In this document: piece by piece, positions 1 to 8,125 of the stretch
Layout of the letters: each line of letters opens with the position of its first letter
Position numbering within the stretch: the first letter of the stretch is position 1
Origin: Prolixibacter denitrificans
Lineage (GTDB): Bacteria; Bacteroidota; Bacteroidia; Bacteroidales; Prolixibacteraceae
Length of the DNA: 64,000 nt
Assembly (NCBI RefSeq): GCF_003014495.1
Contig: NZ_PYGC01000012.1
Coordinates: 1-64,000 of the forward strand
Reading direction: 5' to 3'
Position numbers and translations under genes: made by a program
Notes under the pieces: model-generated
The model's database searches: none
What the model saw: only the letters and a program-made list of their open reading frames with translations
What the model was told of the DNA's origin: nothing

Positions 1-97
1 ACTTCGTTAACGACTTGTTTTATAAACCTCTCGCTATACATACTAAATCCTGCCATAAGTTTACTTTTTGTGTAAACCTATTTCAGGACAAGACAGT

Positions 98-138
98 GTC
101 CTCCTCTGGAGGAGGTGGCCGCAGGCCGGAAGAGGATT
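98..138. repeat. Intergenic repeat, GGAGGAGGTGGCCG type, copy 1
   Basis: A stretch beginning GTCCTCCTC and continuing through GGAGGAGGTGGCCG, AGGCCGGA and AGAGGATT recurs almost unchanged at 693-735. It contains two nested inverted repeats (CCTCC/GGAGG and GGCC.../...GGCC) and could fold. It lies outside any gene, and bases 1-97 before it hold nothing recognisable. Confidence 0.6.
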
Positions 139-154
139 GAGTATAAGTCTCAGA

Positions 155-547
155 TTAAACCAGATTCTGTGAGCTTTTTATCCATCCGATGGTTTTGATA
201 ATTGCTGTTATTCCGGAAATACCGCAGATAGTTATCATTGATATGGCCCATATTATTGGTTCCCGCGTGGTATTGTCGATGATTGATAAAAACGGTAGGA
301 ATATATTGACGAGCGTGATAATTATTCCAAATACCAATGTGATAATTTTGTAGATCTTCGAATTCACAATTAAGGGAATAGTAACGGGGACAAATGAAAT
401 TACCATCCATAGTGAGATCGTGTTTAATATTCCAAGAGTCATTTCTCCCGGAGCAATCATTAACCTTGTTTTATACAGCAAGAATCCAATTAATTGAATT
501 AAGAATAGCAATGAAATATCAATCCGACTAGGTTTGGCATTGTTCAT
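155..547 (-). CDS. Small integral membrane protein, unknown function
   Basis: This 130-residue protein starts at ATG 545-547. Hydrophobic segments at roughly residues 12-27, 38-62, 67-92 and 98-120 suggest four membrane passes with short loops and no enzymatic motif. I do not recognise the family. The gene is clearly more AT-rich than the reductase gene that follows and sits alone between two repeat-rich gaps, so it may be a recent arrival. No operon partner is visible. Confidence 0.55.
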   Translation of the reverse strand: MNNAKPSRIDISLLFLIQLIGFLLYKTRLMIAPGEMTLGILNTISLWMVISFVPVTIPLIVNSKIYKIITLVFGIIITLVNIFLPFLSIIDNTTREPIIWAISMITICGISGITAIIKTIGWIKSSQNLV

Positions 548-692
548 TTTGGTCTTGTTTAGTTAAGCGATTTAAATTTAAAAAAAGCGGCGAGGATTTT
601 ATTTACAGAATTGAATGTTCTTCAACCCAATTAATTGGTAAGGCTGTTGGGTGGCCTTGGATATTTATTCGGTGCAATGTCGTTGGCAAGCT

Positions 693-735
693 GTCCTCCT
701 CAGGAGGAGGTGGCCGACAGGCCGGAGGAGGATTT
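693..735. repeat. Intergenic repeat, GGAGGAGGTGGCCG type, copy 2
   Basis: This is the second copy of the element at 98-138, with only a few changes (for example one extra base between TGGCCG and AGGCCGG). It is followed at once by GTCCTGACC, half of the 18 bp palindrome found at 2711 and 3106. Confidence 0.6.
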
Positions 736-751
736 GTCCTGACCCTATTTA

Positions 752-896
752 TACCCAATTCAGGGTTTGTATTTGTGGCGCAGGAGCGTTGGTGTTTCAA
801 TGATGGCCTGAATGTGCGCCTCTGCTTTGTCGCGCGTATCCTGCCCCGGGGTTATCACCCCGGGCTACAATTATATCAGCCCTTCGGGCTTTGAAT
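752..896. repeat. Intergenic repeat unit, shared with 3132-3278
   Basis: The unit runs from TACCCAATTCAGGGTTTG through GCGCAGGAGCGTTGGTG and CCCCGGGGTTATCACC to CAGCCCTTCGGGCTTTG. The same order of blocks is present at 3132-3278, and the first ~85 bp also occur at 2737. It is non-coding and contains small hairpins (CCCGGGGTTATCACCCCGGG, GCCCTTCGGGC). Confidence 0.6.
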
Positions 897-1182
897 GGGG
901 AACCGGAAATAATCCCGACGGGATGGCAGGATTGTAGAAAAGGAATCGGTTCATCGGAGAAAGTGCTCGCGGGGTAGATTTGATAAGAATGGTGTGGTTG
1001 TTTCGAGCGAAACAGAGTGAACGTCGATAAGAATCGAACAATAGTAACGACAGAAACAATAGAAACAATCGAAACGAGATAAACCGCGAAGCGAAACCAA
1101 ATAAAACCCCGCCCGGGCGGAACCAGACGGGGATGAGATATATATAATCGTTTGGATATTGCGATTATGCAGAAGCGGCGGG

Positions 1183-2196
1183 TTATTTCCGGTCGGCTCC
1201 CTGGCGCTCGAGCATCCAGCCGGGATATTCGGGTGCCAGCTGGCTCACTTCGTCGAGTTGGGCGAGCTCGTCGTCGGATAGCTGTACGTTCACCGATGCG
1301 AGGTTGTCGGCCAGCTGCTGCGGTTTGTTGGCGCCCACAATCACGGTAGTGACGGCGGGTTGATGTAACAGCCAGGCAAGGGCAATCTGTGCCACGGTCA
1401 CATCCTTGGCTGCGGCGATTTCGCGCATCACATCGATGATGTCGAAGGCTTTGTCCTTGTTCACCGGCGGGAAATCGAAGCTGGCACGTCGCCCTTCGCC
1501 CGATTCCACATCGCGGCCGTATTTACCGCTCAGCAAACCTCCGGCCAGCGGACTCCAGACCATCAATCCCAGTTTCTGGTCGAGGAGGAGTGGCACCAGT
1601 TCGCGCTCGAGGTCGCGTCCGGCAATGGTGTAATAGGCCTGCAGCGAAACAAACTTGCTGAGGTGCTCGCGGGCTGAGATGCCCAACGCTTTCATGATTT
1701 GCCATGCGGCGAGGTTGCTGCACCCGATGTGGCGCACCTTACCGGCTTTCACCAGCGAGTCAAGTGCGTCGAGGGTTTCTTCGAGCGGTGTCAATGCGTC
1801 GAAGCCGTGAATCTGGTACAGGTCGATGTAATCCATGTTGAGCCGTTGGAGGCTCTCGTCGGCCTGCTGCAGGATGTGTTTCCGGGATAAACCGGAATCG
1901 TTGGGACCTTCGCCCATCTTGCCGCGCACCTTGGTGGCAACCACCAGGTCGCTGCGGTTCAGTCCCAAATCGCGGATGGCTTGTCCGGTCATCTGCTCGC
2001 TGAGGCCTTCGCTGTACACGTTGGCTGTGTCGATGAAGTTAATGCCGCCGTCGACGGCCTGCTTCACCAGTGAGTTAACCTGGTCCTGTGGCAGGGTCCC
2101 GATGGCTGTCCACATGCCGCGTCCGCCAAAGGTCATCGTGCCGAGGCACAGTTCCGATACTTTTAATCCGGTATTTCCTAATAAGTTGTACTTCAT
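1183..2196 (-). CDS. Aldo/keto reductase
   Basis: This 337-residue cytoplasmic (beta/alpha)8 barrel enzyme would reduce aldehydes or ketones with NADPH. The catalytic tetrad is complete: Asp56 and Tyr61 in FIDTANVYSEG, Lys89 in VATKVRG, and His130 in LYQIHGFD. The C-terminal nucleotide-binding part (IVGANKPQQL) is present and the length is usual for the family. The start is ATG 2194-2196. The gene stands alone between repeat-rich gaps and looks more GC-rich than its left neighbour. The substrate cannot be told from sequence. Confidence 0.93.
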   Translation of the reverse strand: MKYNLLGNTGLKVSELCLGTMTFGGRGMWTAIGTLPQDQVNSLVKQAVDGGINFIDTANVYSEGLSEQMTGQAIRDLGLNRSDLVVATKVRGKMGEGPNDSGLSRKHILQQADESLQRLNMDYIDLYQIHGFDALTPLEETLDALDSLVKAGKVRHIGCSNLAAWQIMKALGISAREHLSKFVSLQAYYTIAGRDLERELVPLLLDQKLGLMVWSPLAGGLLSGKYGRDVESGEGRRASFDFPPVNKDKAFDIIDVMREIAAAKDVTVAQIALAWLLHQPAVTTVIVGANKPQQLADNLASVNVQLSDDELAQLDEVSQLAPEYPGWMLERQGADRK

Positions 2197-2596
2197 GATA
2201 CGTCTTTTTTGTTAGTTATCTTTTCAGCGTGGAATGCTGTTTTGGTGCTGTTCATTGGTGTAAACTGCCGGAAGGGCCGAAAGGTTGAATGAGGCAGGGA
2301 TTGTTTTGATTCTTTAACGTTTTGGTTGTTCTTTTGGTGAAACTAAAGAGGACCGGTGCGATGTTGTACTGTGGAGGCGGGATTGAGATACAGATTACGC
2401 GAATTAAAGCTAATTACGCTAATTGTGCTTCGAGGTTGCTTTGAAGAAAGGATTCACACAGATTTGCTCCACTGATGGACACGGATTTTCTACTCTTAAA
2501 CGGGATGTTTAATCAGCCCCAGCGGGGTGTAATCATAGTAGCCCGGGACAAGGAGGGCCGACGCCACCCCGGGATGAGAATGTGTGCGCATGAAGT

Positions 2597-2833
2597 GCTC
2601 GCGAGATAGATTTGATTGAAATGGTGGGTCTGTTTCGAGCGCAATGGTGGTGGAGTTCATTGCAGATCTTTTTGTTGGCGCTGACGTTGAGAATTTCGTC
2701 GGCGTGTAGGGTCAGGACATGTCCTGACCGCATTGGTACCCAAATCCGGGTTTGTATTTGCGGCGCAGGAGCGTTGGTGTTTCAATGATGGCCGGTGGGT
2801 GCGCCTCTGGTTTGTCGCGTGTATCCTGCCCCT
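2597..2833. repeat. Long intergenic repeat, copy B
   Basis: About 235 bp starting at GCTCGCGAGAT and ending near GGTTTGTCGCG is nearly identical to 2992-3226, at a constant offset of 395 bp. It contains a perfect 18 bp palindrome, GTCAGGACATGTCCTGAC, at 2711-2728. Its right part is also shared with 752-896. Confidence 0.75.
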
Positions 2834-2991
2834 TGGGGCGGCGTCATCCCGACATACGTCGCGGATTCCTTCCCCCAAGCTATGGGATTACAGGCCTTCA
2901 GCCTGACGGGCCGGTTTATTTCAGCCCAATGGCAACGCCCCACGACGTTGGTCGGGACAAGCTTGGGTAATGAGGTGATAGGTTGCCAGGC

Positions 2992-3226
2992 GCTCGCGAG
3001 ATGGTTTTGATTGAAATGGTGGGTCTGTTTCGAGCGCAATGGTGGTGGTGTTCATTGCGGATCTTTTTGTTGGCGCCGACGTTGAGAATTTCGTCGGCGT
3101 GTAGGGTCAGGACATGTCCTGACCGCATTGGTACCCAAATCCGGGTTTGTATTTGCGGCGCAGGAGCGTTGGTGTTTCAATGATGGCCGGTGGGTGCGCC
3201 TCTGGTTTGTCGCGTATTTCTTGCCC
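2992..3226. repeat. Long intergenic repeat, copy C
   Basis: This is the partner of the repeat at 2597-2833, differing at only a few positions (for example GCTGAC versus GCCGAC, TGGAGTTC versus TGGTGTTC). It carries the same 18 bp palindrome at 3106-3123. It runs on into the block that is shared with 752-896. Confidence 0.75.
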
Positions 3227-3566
3227 CGGGGTTATCACCCCTGGCTACAATCATATCAGCCCTTCGGGCTTTGAATGGCGAACCGTTATCATCGGGTTGT
3301 TTGTGTGTGTGGTGCCTTCGTAAAATGAGGTCCATAATTTGGATTCTTAGCCATCATATGGGTATCGAAATAATCCCGTATATCTTTTAGCCCCCTCAAT
3401 CCCCCACCCGGGGGACTTTGGGCCAGTGGTTGTGATGTGGGTTCGTGTTGTGTTGTTGCAACGAAATATTTATTAACCGATTCGCTTTGATGTGATTTTA
3501 GGGAAGACCTTCAGCCTGACGAATGTAGTAACTGCAAAGTGCAAACCTGACTATTGGATACAGCGC

Positions 3567-3590
3567 GGCCACTATATATCGTGGCCCTAC
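3567..3590. repeat. Palindromic element, CCACGATATATCGTGG type, copy 1
   Basis: GGCCACTATATATCGTGGC followed by CCTAC is the reverse complement of the element at 8946-8968, apart from one mismatch in the palindrome. It looks like a REP-type dispersed intergenic palindrome. Confidence 0.55.
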
Positions 3591-3682
3591 AGCATTGGTG
3601 CAACCTGAAACTTTTTAATTTTACGCAAAGGCCATAAAGATTCTCGCTGAGAAGACAAAGAGTGCACATTTCATCGAAGCCG

Positions 3683-3721
3683 AACAACAGAAACGACAGA
3701 AACGACAGAAACAACAGAAAC
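3683..3721. repeat. Short tandem repeat, ACGACAGAA
   Basis: Four 9-base units of the form AACRACAGA follow each other directly. A degenerate version with the same bases lies near 1040-1078. The array is too short and has no spacers, so it is not CRISPR. Confidence 0.6.
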
Positions 3722-3782
3722 TATAGTAACGGCGAAGCCTAACCTGAAACCTGAAACCGCGCAGCGTAACCTGAAACTTCGC

Positions 3783-5579
3783 TCAGCTTGCCATTTTGCC
3801 TTCCTTCAGCATTTGTACGGCATCGGCGAGAGAGCCGGCGCGGGTGACTTCCCCGGAGTTGACGAAGTAAATCTCGTCGGCATTGGCAATGGTGTTCAAG
3901 CGGTGCGCGATGATTACCTTCGTGGTATGTGACGGCAGCTTTTGCAGGATTTCATCGAGGAGCTGTTCGGTCACCGTATCGATGTTGGCCGTGGCTTCGT
4001 CGAGGATGAGCAGGTCGGGTTGCCGCAACACGGCGCGCATGAAGGCGATGAGCTGCTTTTGTCCCAGACTGATGCCGTCACCGGAAACGTCGACTTTGGT
4101 CTCGAGCCCCTGGTCGAAGCGTTCCAGCAGTGATTCCAGTCCCGCGTCGTGGATGAGCCTGGTCAGTTCATCGTCCTTGTATTCCCGGTAGGCTTCGTTG
4201 CCATACAGAATGTTATCGCGAATGGTACCGCTGAAGAGGAAGGGTTCCTGCAGGATAAACCCAATTTTCCGGGTCCGTTCTTCAGGTGTGTAGGCTCCGA
4301 TGTTTTTTCCGTCAAGACAAACCGTTCCACTGGTCGGATCGTAGAGGCGCGAAATGAGCGACGCCGTGGTGGTTTTTCCGCCACCGGTCGGTCCCACAAA
4401 TGCGTACGTTTTCCCCTTCTCCAAATCGAAATTGATGTGGTGCAGTACTTCGGTTCCGTTCGGGTAAGTAAACGATACATCCCGGAAGGAGAGGAGTGCA
4501 TTGGATTCAACGTTGGTTTCGGCTTCGAGCAGCGGCATGTTATTCTCCATGTTCAGGATTTTCCGGATACGGTCCCATGCCGCCAGTGCCACCTGGAAGC
4601 TGGCCCACAACGAAGCGAGTTGCCGCAACGGGTTGTAGAAGTTGGTGATGTATGCCAGGAAGCTGATGAGCAAACCGATGGTGAAGTGATTCGTTGCTAT
4701 CAGGTAGATGCCGAAGGTGAGTACCACCAGCTGACCGATGTTGGAGAAGAAGGTGTAAACCGGCATGAACAGGTTGTTGGCAATACCTGCCTTCACAGAT
4801 GTGTTGTAATTGTCCAGGTTAGCCTTGTCGAAGCGTTTCCGGAAATAGTCGCGGCGGTTGAAGGCCACAATCACCTTGAAATTGTTGAGACTTTCCTGCA
4901 CTTCGGAGCTAAGGTTCCCCACGCTTTTCAGGTTAACGGCATTGCGCTTCTTCACCCACGGCGACGCAAAACGGATGATGAGCCAGATGATAACTGCCGG
5001 TGCGAGGGCTGCAGCTCCCAGCTCGAGGTTGATGGAGAGCAGGAAAATGCCGGCACCAATCATGATGAGGATGGAGCGGACAAATTGCATCAGCGACTGC
5101 GAGAAGAACTGGTTCACCTTGTCGGTGTCGTTGTTCAGACGCGATATGAGATCACCGGCTTTGTTCTGGTTGAAGAAATCGTAAGGCAGTTCCTGTATCT
5201 TGTTGAAGAGGGCGTTGCGCAGCGTGAAGAGCATGCGTTGCCCAACGGTTCCCATTAGCTTGGTTTGCAGATAGCCGGCAAAGAGCGAGATGATGTACAT
5301 GACCAGCAAAATGCCGCTGAAAACGAGTACGCCGTGAAACTGCTTCGTCTGCACGTACGTGTCGATGGTGTGCCCGATGAGCAGCGGTCCCAGCAGGGTG
5401 AGGGCTGCGGCCACCTGCATGGCGATGAACGCGGTGATGAGCGTGCGTTTCTCTTCGACCATGTGAGCCACCAACGACTTCAGCGAGGCAAACGTTGATT
5501 TCTTTTTTCCGGTTTCGTCGGAGGATGTATAGAGGTTGTAATCCATGTAGTCTTTTTCTGTATGTTTTCTTTTACTCAC
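3783..5579 (-). CDS. ABC exporter half-transporter, ATP-competent subunit
   Basis: This 598-residue fusion has a six-helix membrane domain (about residues 45-340) and a C-terminal ATPase. Walker A is at 396-403 (GPTGGGKT), Walker B ends in Asp-Glu with catalytic Glu528, and the H-loop has His559. The signature loop is ISLGQ (503-507) instead of LSGGQ. It follows the subunit encoded upstream on the same strand, and the two together should make a heterodimeric exporter of the inner membrane. The start is GTG at 5579, with AGGA a few bases upstream; ATG at 5546 is an alternative. The substrate, perhaps a drug or lipid, is unknown. Confidence 0.93.
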   Translation of the reverse strand: MSKRKHTEKDYMDYNLYTSSDETGKKKSTFASLKSLVAHMVEEKRTLITAFIAMQVAAALTLLGPLLIGHTIDTYVQTKQFHGVLVFSGILLVMYIISLFAGYLQTKLMGTVGQRMLFTLRNALFNKIQELPYDFFNQNKAGDLISRLNNDTDKVNQFFSQSLMQFVRSILIMIGAGIFLLSINLELGAAALAPAVIIWLIIRFASPWVKKRNAVNLKSVGNLSSEVQESLNNFKVIVAFNRRDYFRKRFDKANLDNYNTSVKAGIANNLFMPVYTFFSNIGQLVVLTFGIYLIATNHFTIGLLISFLAYITNFYNPLRQLASLWASFQVALAAWDRIRKILNMENNMPLLEAETNVESNALLSFRDVSFTYPNGTEVLHHINFDLEKGKTYAFVGPTGGGKTTTASLISRLYDPTSGTVCLDGKNIGAYTPEERTRKIGFILQEPFLFSGTIRDNILYGNEAYREYKDDELTRLIHDAGLESLLERFDQGLETKVDVSGDGISLGQKQLIAFMRAVLRQPDLLILDEATANIDTVTEQLLDEILQKLPSHTTKVIIAHRLNTIANADEIYFVNSGEVTRAGSLADAVQMLKEGKMAS

Positions 5580-5582
5580 CCC

Positions 5583-5627
5583 ATCCTGACGGTGTCAGGA
5601 TTTCCCCTCTCTACGAGTAAAGAGGGG
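5583..5627. other. Two consecutive hairpins between the ABC genes
   Basis: ATCCTGAC-GGT-GTCAGGAT (5583-5601) is followed directly by CCCCTCT-N10-AGAGGGG (5604-5627). Neither has a clear T-tract. They sit in the 93-base spacer of the two-gene unit and could stabilise mRNA or tune the downstream gene. The first stem is a form of the GTCAGGAC palindrome found at 2711 and 3106. Confidence 0.5.
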
Positions 5628-5672
5628 CAGGGCCGTCAGTTTATTGTCGCGGCAGCGCCATGAATGAGCGTT

Positions 5673-7433
5673 TTATGATGATGTTGTTGTTTCATAGTGG
5701 CTGGTGCTTTTTTGCGACTGGTATATCTGCATGTACTCCGGTGAGGTTTCCAGTAGTGTTTCGTGTTTCCCGGCTGCGACGACTTCGCCTTCCATCAGGA
5801 GAATGATTTGCTCGTAATGTTTGACTGGCGCGATTTTCTGGGTAACCGAAATCAGCGTCAAATCGGGGTAATTATTCAGTACGTTTCCGATGATTTTCTG
5901 TTCGGTTTGCTGGTCAACCCTGGCGGTGAAGTCGTCGAGCAGCAGGATTTTCGGATTCAGCGCCAGTGCCCGGGCCAGCATGATGCGTTGCTTTTGTCCG
6001 CCGGAAAGGCTGGTTCCCCGTTCGGAAACTAATGTATCCAGTTTCTTCGGTAGCGTTTGAACAAACTCTTTCAGCTCGGCTGTTTCGATGGCTTTCTCCA
6101 GCGATTCGTCGTTCACGGTGTCGCTGAAGGCAATGTTTTCGCGTAAGCTCAGATTGAACATCACACTGTCCTGGAAGACAAAACCGATTTGGTTATGGAA
6201 CGTTTCTTTCCGGTAATCTTCCAACGGAATATCGTCGAACAAGACTGTCCCTTCGTTGGGATGAATCAATCCCGTCAGGAGATACAGCAGTTGCGTTTTC
6301 CCGGCGGCTGTCGGGCCGATGATGGCGGTCTGCGAACCGGCTGTGATGTTTAGCGAAACATTTTTCAGGGCCGGCTTTCCTTCGTAGGATACGGTAACAT
6401 TCTGCAGCTCGATATTGCCTTTCACCGGCTTTTCAATCGTTCCCTTGTCGACCGTTTCCGGGGCTTTCATCACTTTGTCAATTCGTTCGTAGGACGCAGT
6501 AGCCCTTGCAATCACATTGCTCATAAACCCAATCACGATGATGGGAAAGATGAGAATGGCTACATAACTGTTAAAGGCGGCAAAATTTCCCAGCGTCATA
6601 CTTCCGTTGATGACGTAGTGGCCACCGAGTGCAAGAATGGTCAGGGTCGCTAAATTCGCCACGAAAGTGATGACCGGAATAAGGGTCGCAAACAGCGTCA
6701 GGATGGAGATACCCAAATCCTTTGCTTCGGTATTCGCCGAAAGGAATTTCCGGTATTCGGCCTGCTGTGCATTCACCACGCGAATGATAGCGGCTCCCAG
6801 AATGCTTTCATTGATGACCTTGTTGAGCCAGTCGACTACTTCCCGGCTGCGCCGGAACAATACCCGTACCCGTTTCAATACCATGTAAAAGGCAAAGCCG
6901 ATGATGGGAATCATGGTAATGACCGGCAGGGCGAGTTTCCAGTCGATGGTGAGGAGGAGCACACAGGTTCCGATGATGACAAACACCGAGGAAACGATGG
7001 AAGCCACAGCCTGAGCCACGAATGTTTTCACTGAATCCATGTCGGATGTGAGATTCGTGAGCAGCTTTGACGGATTGCTTTCGCGGATAAAAGTAAAACT
7101 CTGCCGCGATATCTTGTCGGAGAGTTTTTTTCGCAGGTCGCGTGCTACCTTTTCCGAAGCGTACGTCTGGACAACTGCCTGCAGGTAGGTGAAGAAGAAG
7201 ATGGCCAGCGTGGCAGCCAGAAACTCGATGGCTATGGTTCTGAAGACGTAGTGCCCGCTGTTGAACGTATCGATACCGTGTGAAATGATTTTCGGGATGA
7301 TCAGGTTGGCTCCGTTTCCCAGCAGGGCAAAGAGTACCAGAAAAATGACCATTGTCCGGTACGGTTTTAGCAAAGCAAACAGGTTGACTTTCTTTTTGGG
7401 AGCCGTCTTATCTTGTTTTGTTCTTTTACGCAT
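5673..7433 (-). CDS. ABC exporter half-transporter, degenerate-site subunit
   Basis: This 586-residue protein has an N-terminal membrane domain (about residues 27-320) and an ATPase with Walker A at 373-380 and a standard LSGGQ at 476-480. Walker B is followed by Asp501 where the catalytic Glu should be (LLLDDFTA), and the H-loop His is replaced by Gln532 (SVTQKI). These are the known marks of the inactive site of heterodimeric exporters such as TM287/288. ATG 7433 was chosen over an upstream TTG because the extra residues are not conserved-looking. It is first in the two-gene unit. Confidence 0.93.
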   Translation of the reverse strand: MRKRTKQDKTAPKKKVNLFALLKPYRTMVIFLVLFALLGNGANLIIPKIISHGIDTFNSGHYVFRTIAIEFLAATLAIFFFTYLQAVVQTYASEKVARDLRKKLSDKISRQSFTFIRESNPSKLLTNLTSDMDSVKTFVAQAVASIVSSVFVIIGTCVLLLTIDWKLALPVITMIPIIGFAFYMVLKRVRVLFRRSREVVDWLNKVINESILGAAIIRVVNAQQAEYRKFLSANTEAKDLGISILTLFATLIPVITFVANLATLTILALGGHYVINGSMTLGNFAAFNSYVAILIFPIIVIGFMSNVIARATASYERIDKVMKAPETVDKGTIEKPVKGNIELQNVTVSYEGKPALKNVSLNITAGSQTAIIGPTAAGKTQLLYLLTGLIHPNEGTVLFDDIPLEDYRKETFHNQIGFVFQDSVMFNLSLRENIAFSDTVNDESLEKAIETAELKEFVQTLPKKLDTLVSERGTSLSGGQKQRIMLARALALNPKILLLDDFTARVDQQTEQKIIGNVLNNYPDLTLISVTQKIAPVKHYEQIILLMEGEVVAAGKHETLLETSPEYMQIYQSQKSTSHYETTTSS

Positions 7434-7568
7434 ATCAGGAATCTCTTCGGTTGGCAAAGGAAACCTAAAAATCTGGTTTTCACGTTTCCTTATCGATAAA
7501 TTAAGCCCTGAACAGGGGTGACAACCGAAATGTAATCTATAAGAATACGGCTGACAGGAAATTTTGTT

Positions 7569-7724
7569 TTACACCGGCAGAAAAAAGAATGACCAGTTGA
7601 CTTCCAGGCTTTCCTGTGTCAGAATAAAGGTCAGGAAGGCGAAACTAAAGATGGTGGTGTGTTTCGTCGTTTCGCCTTCGTTGACCGGTGCGTTGAATTG
7701 TTTTCTAAAAATCATTCGTTCCAT
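7569..7724 (-). CDS. Possible 51-residue protein behind the sigma factor unit
   Basis: An open frame starts at ATG 7724, 20 bases after the stop of the small membrane protein gene and on the same strand. It begins MERMIFRKQF and ends with a hydrophobic stretch (IFSFAFLTFILT, then NWSFFFLPV). There is no recognised domain, and GGAA lies very close to the start. It may be a third member of the sigma factor unit, or chance. Confidence 0.3.
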   Translation of the reverse strand: MERMIFRKQFNAPVNEGETTKHTTIFSFAFLTFILTQESLEVNWSFFFLPV

Positions 7725-7744
7725 TTCCGGACATGTTACAGTGA

Positions 7745-8113
7745 CTATTCCGCTTTATCTTTCTCTGATGACTTTTCTTTTTCGGGGCAGGGCCCCCAGT
7801 GGTGATAACGGCTGTGTATCCGGCGGAAATAACGTTCCCGTTCTTCGGGTGTCATCTCAGCCACCTTTTCCCGTAGTTTATTACGCCAACTGTGACTGGG
7901 CCAGCCTCCGTGGGGACGGAATCCGCCAAAGAACAGACGGGCGAGAATCTGTAGTCCGGCAGCCTGCCAGAAAGTGATTTCCGGTAAATTAAAAATGTCG
8001 GGCATCAAAGCGTTCCAAAGTAACATGGCGACGGCGCTCACTACAGCCAGCATCACAATAAAGAGTGGTGCAAACATGAACTTTCTTCTTCGGTATGACA
8101 TGGTAGGCATCAT
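7745..8113 (-). CDS. Small membrane protein paired with an ECF sigma factor
   Basis: This 122-residue protein has a clear transmembrane helix (about residues 13-36), a second amphipathic or membrane segment (48-64) and a charged cytoplasmic tail with EMTPEERERYFRRIHSRYHHWG. The gene begins 12 bases after the sigma factor stop, so the two should be co-transcribed. Position and topology fit an anti-sigma factor or membrane sensor, but no anti-sigma domain is visible. The His-rich tail could bind metal. Both points are inference. Confidence 0.7.
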   Translation of the reverse strand: MMPTMSYRRRKFMFAPLFIVMLAVVSAVAMLLWNALMPDIFNLPEITFWQAAGLQILARLFFGGFRPHGGWPSHSWRNKLREKVAEMTPEERERYFRRIHSRYHHWGPCPEKEKSSEKDKAE

Positions 8114-8125
8114 GATCGTATGTTT

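Larger units (their letters stand above)
548..1182. other. Gene-free repeat tract
   Basis: No credible gene is seen in these 635 bases. The tract holds the second GGAGGAGGTGGCCG repeat, a ~145 bp repeat unit at 752-896 that is shared with 3132-3278, a degenerate piece of the 2597/2992 repeat near 964-1010, and an ACGACAGAAACAATAGAA-like short tandem repeat near 1040-1078. Open frames here are low-complexity, proline- and arginine-rich and are not credible proteins. Confidence 0.6.
2197..3782. other. 1.6 kb gene-free region with repeats
   Basis: No gene-like frame is seen. The region contains the paired ~235 bp repeats at 2597 and 2992, the palindromic element at 3567-3590, a short tandem repeat at 3683-3721 and scattered fragments typical of Bacteroidetes intergenic DNA. 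The first 180 bases next to the aldo/keto reductase start should hold that gene's promoter, but no clear -7/-33 pair stood out. Confidence 0.6.

Noticed and set aside
603-1068. Two 65-codon frames on the minus strand
   Set aside because: Both fall inside dispersed non-coding repeats, are rich in Pro/Arg/Ser and have no ribosome site.
2533-3390. Several 65-85 codon frames on both strands
   Set aside because: They repeat along with the non-coding repeats at 2597 and 2992 and shift frame between copies, so they are not under coding selection.
3683-3721. Short regular repeats considered as a CRISPR array
   Set aside because: The units are only nine bases, have no spacers, and no cas genes are present.
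4149-5258. A 369-codon open frame on the plus strand
   Set aside because: It is antisense to the ABC subunit gene, has no domain, and its length follows from the codon use of the real gene.
7564-7977. A 137-codon open frame on the plus strand
   Set aside because: It overlaps the small membrane protein gene of the sigma factor unit and has mixed, low-complexity composition.
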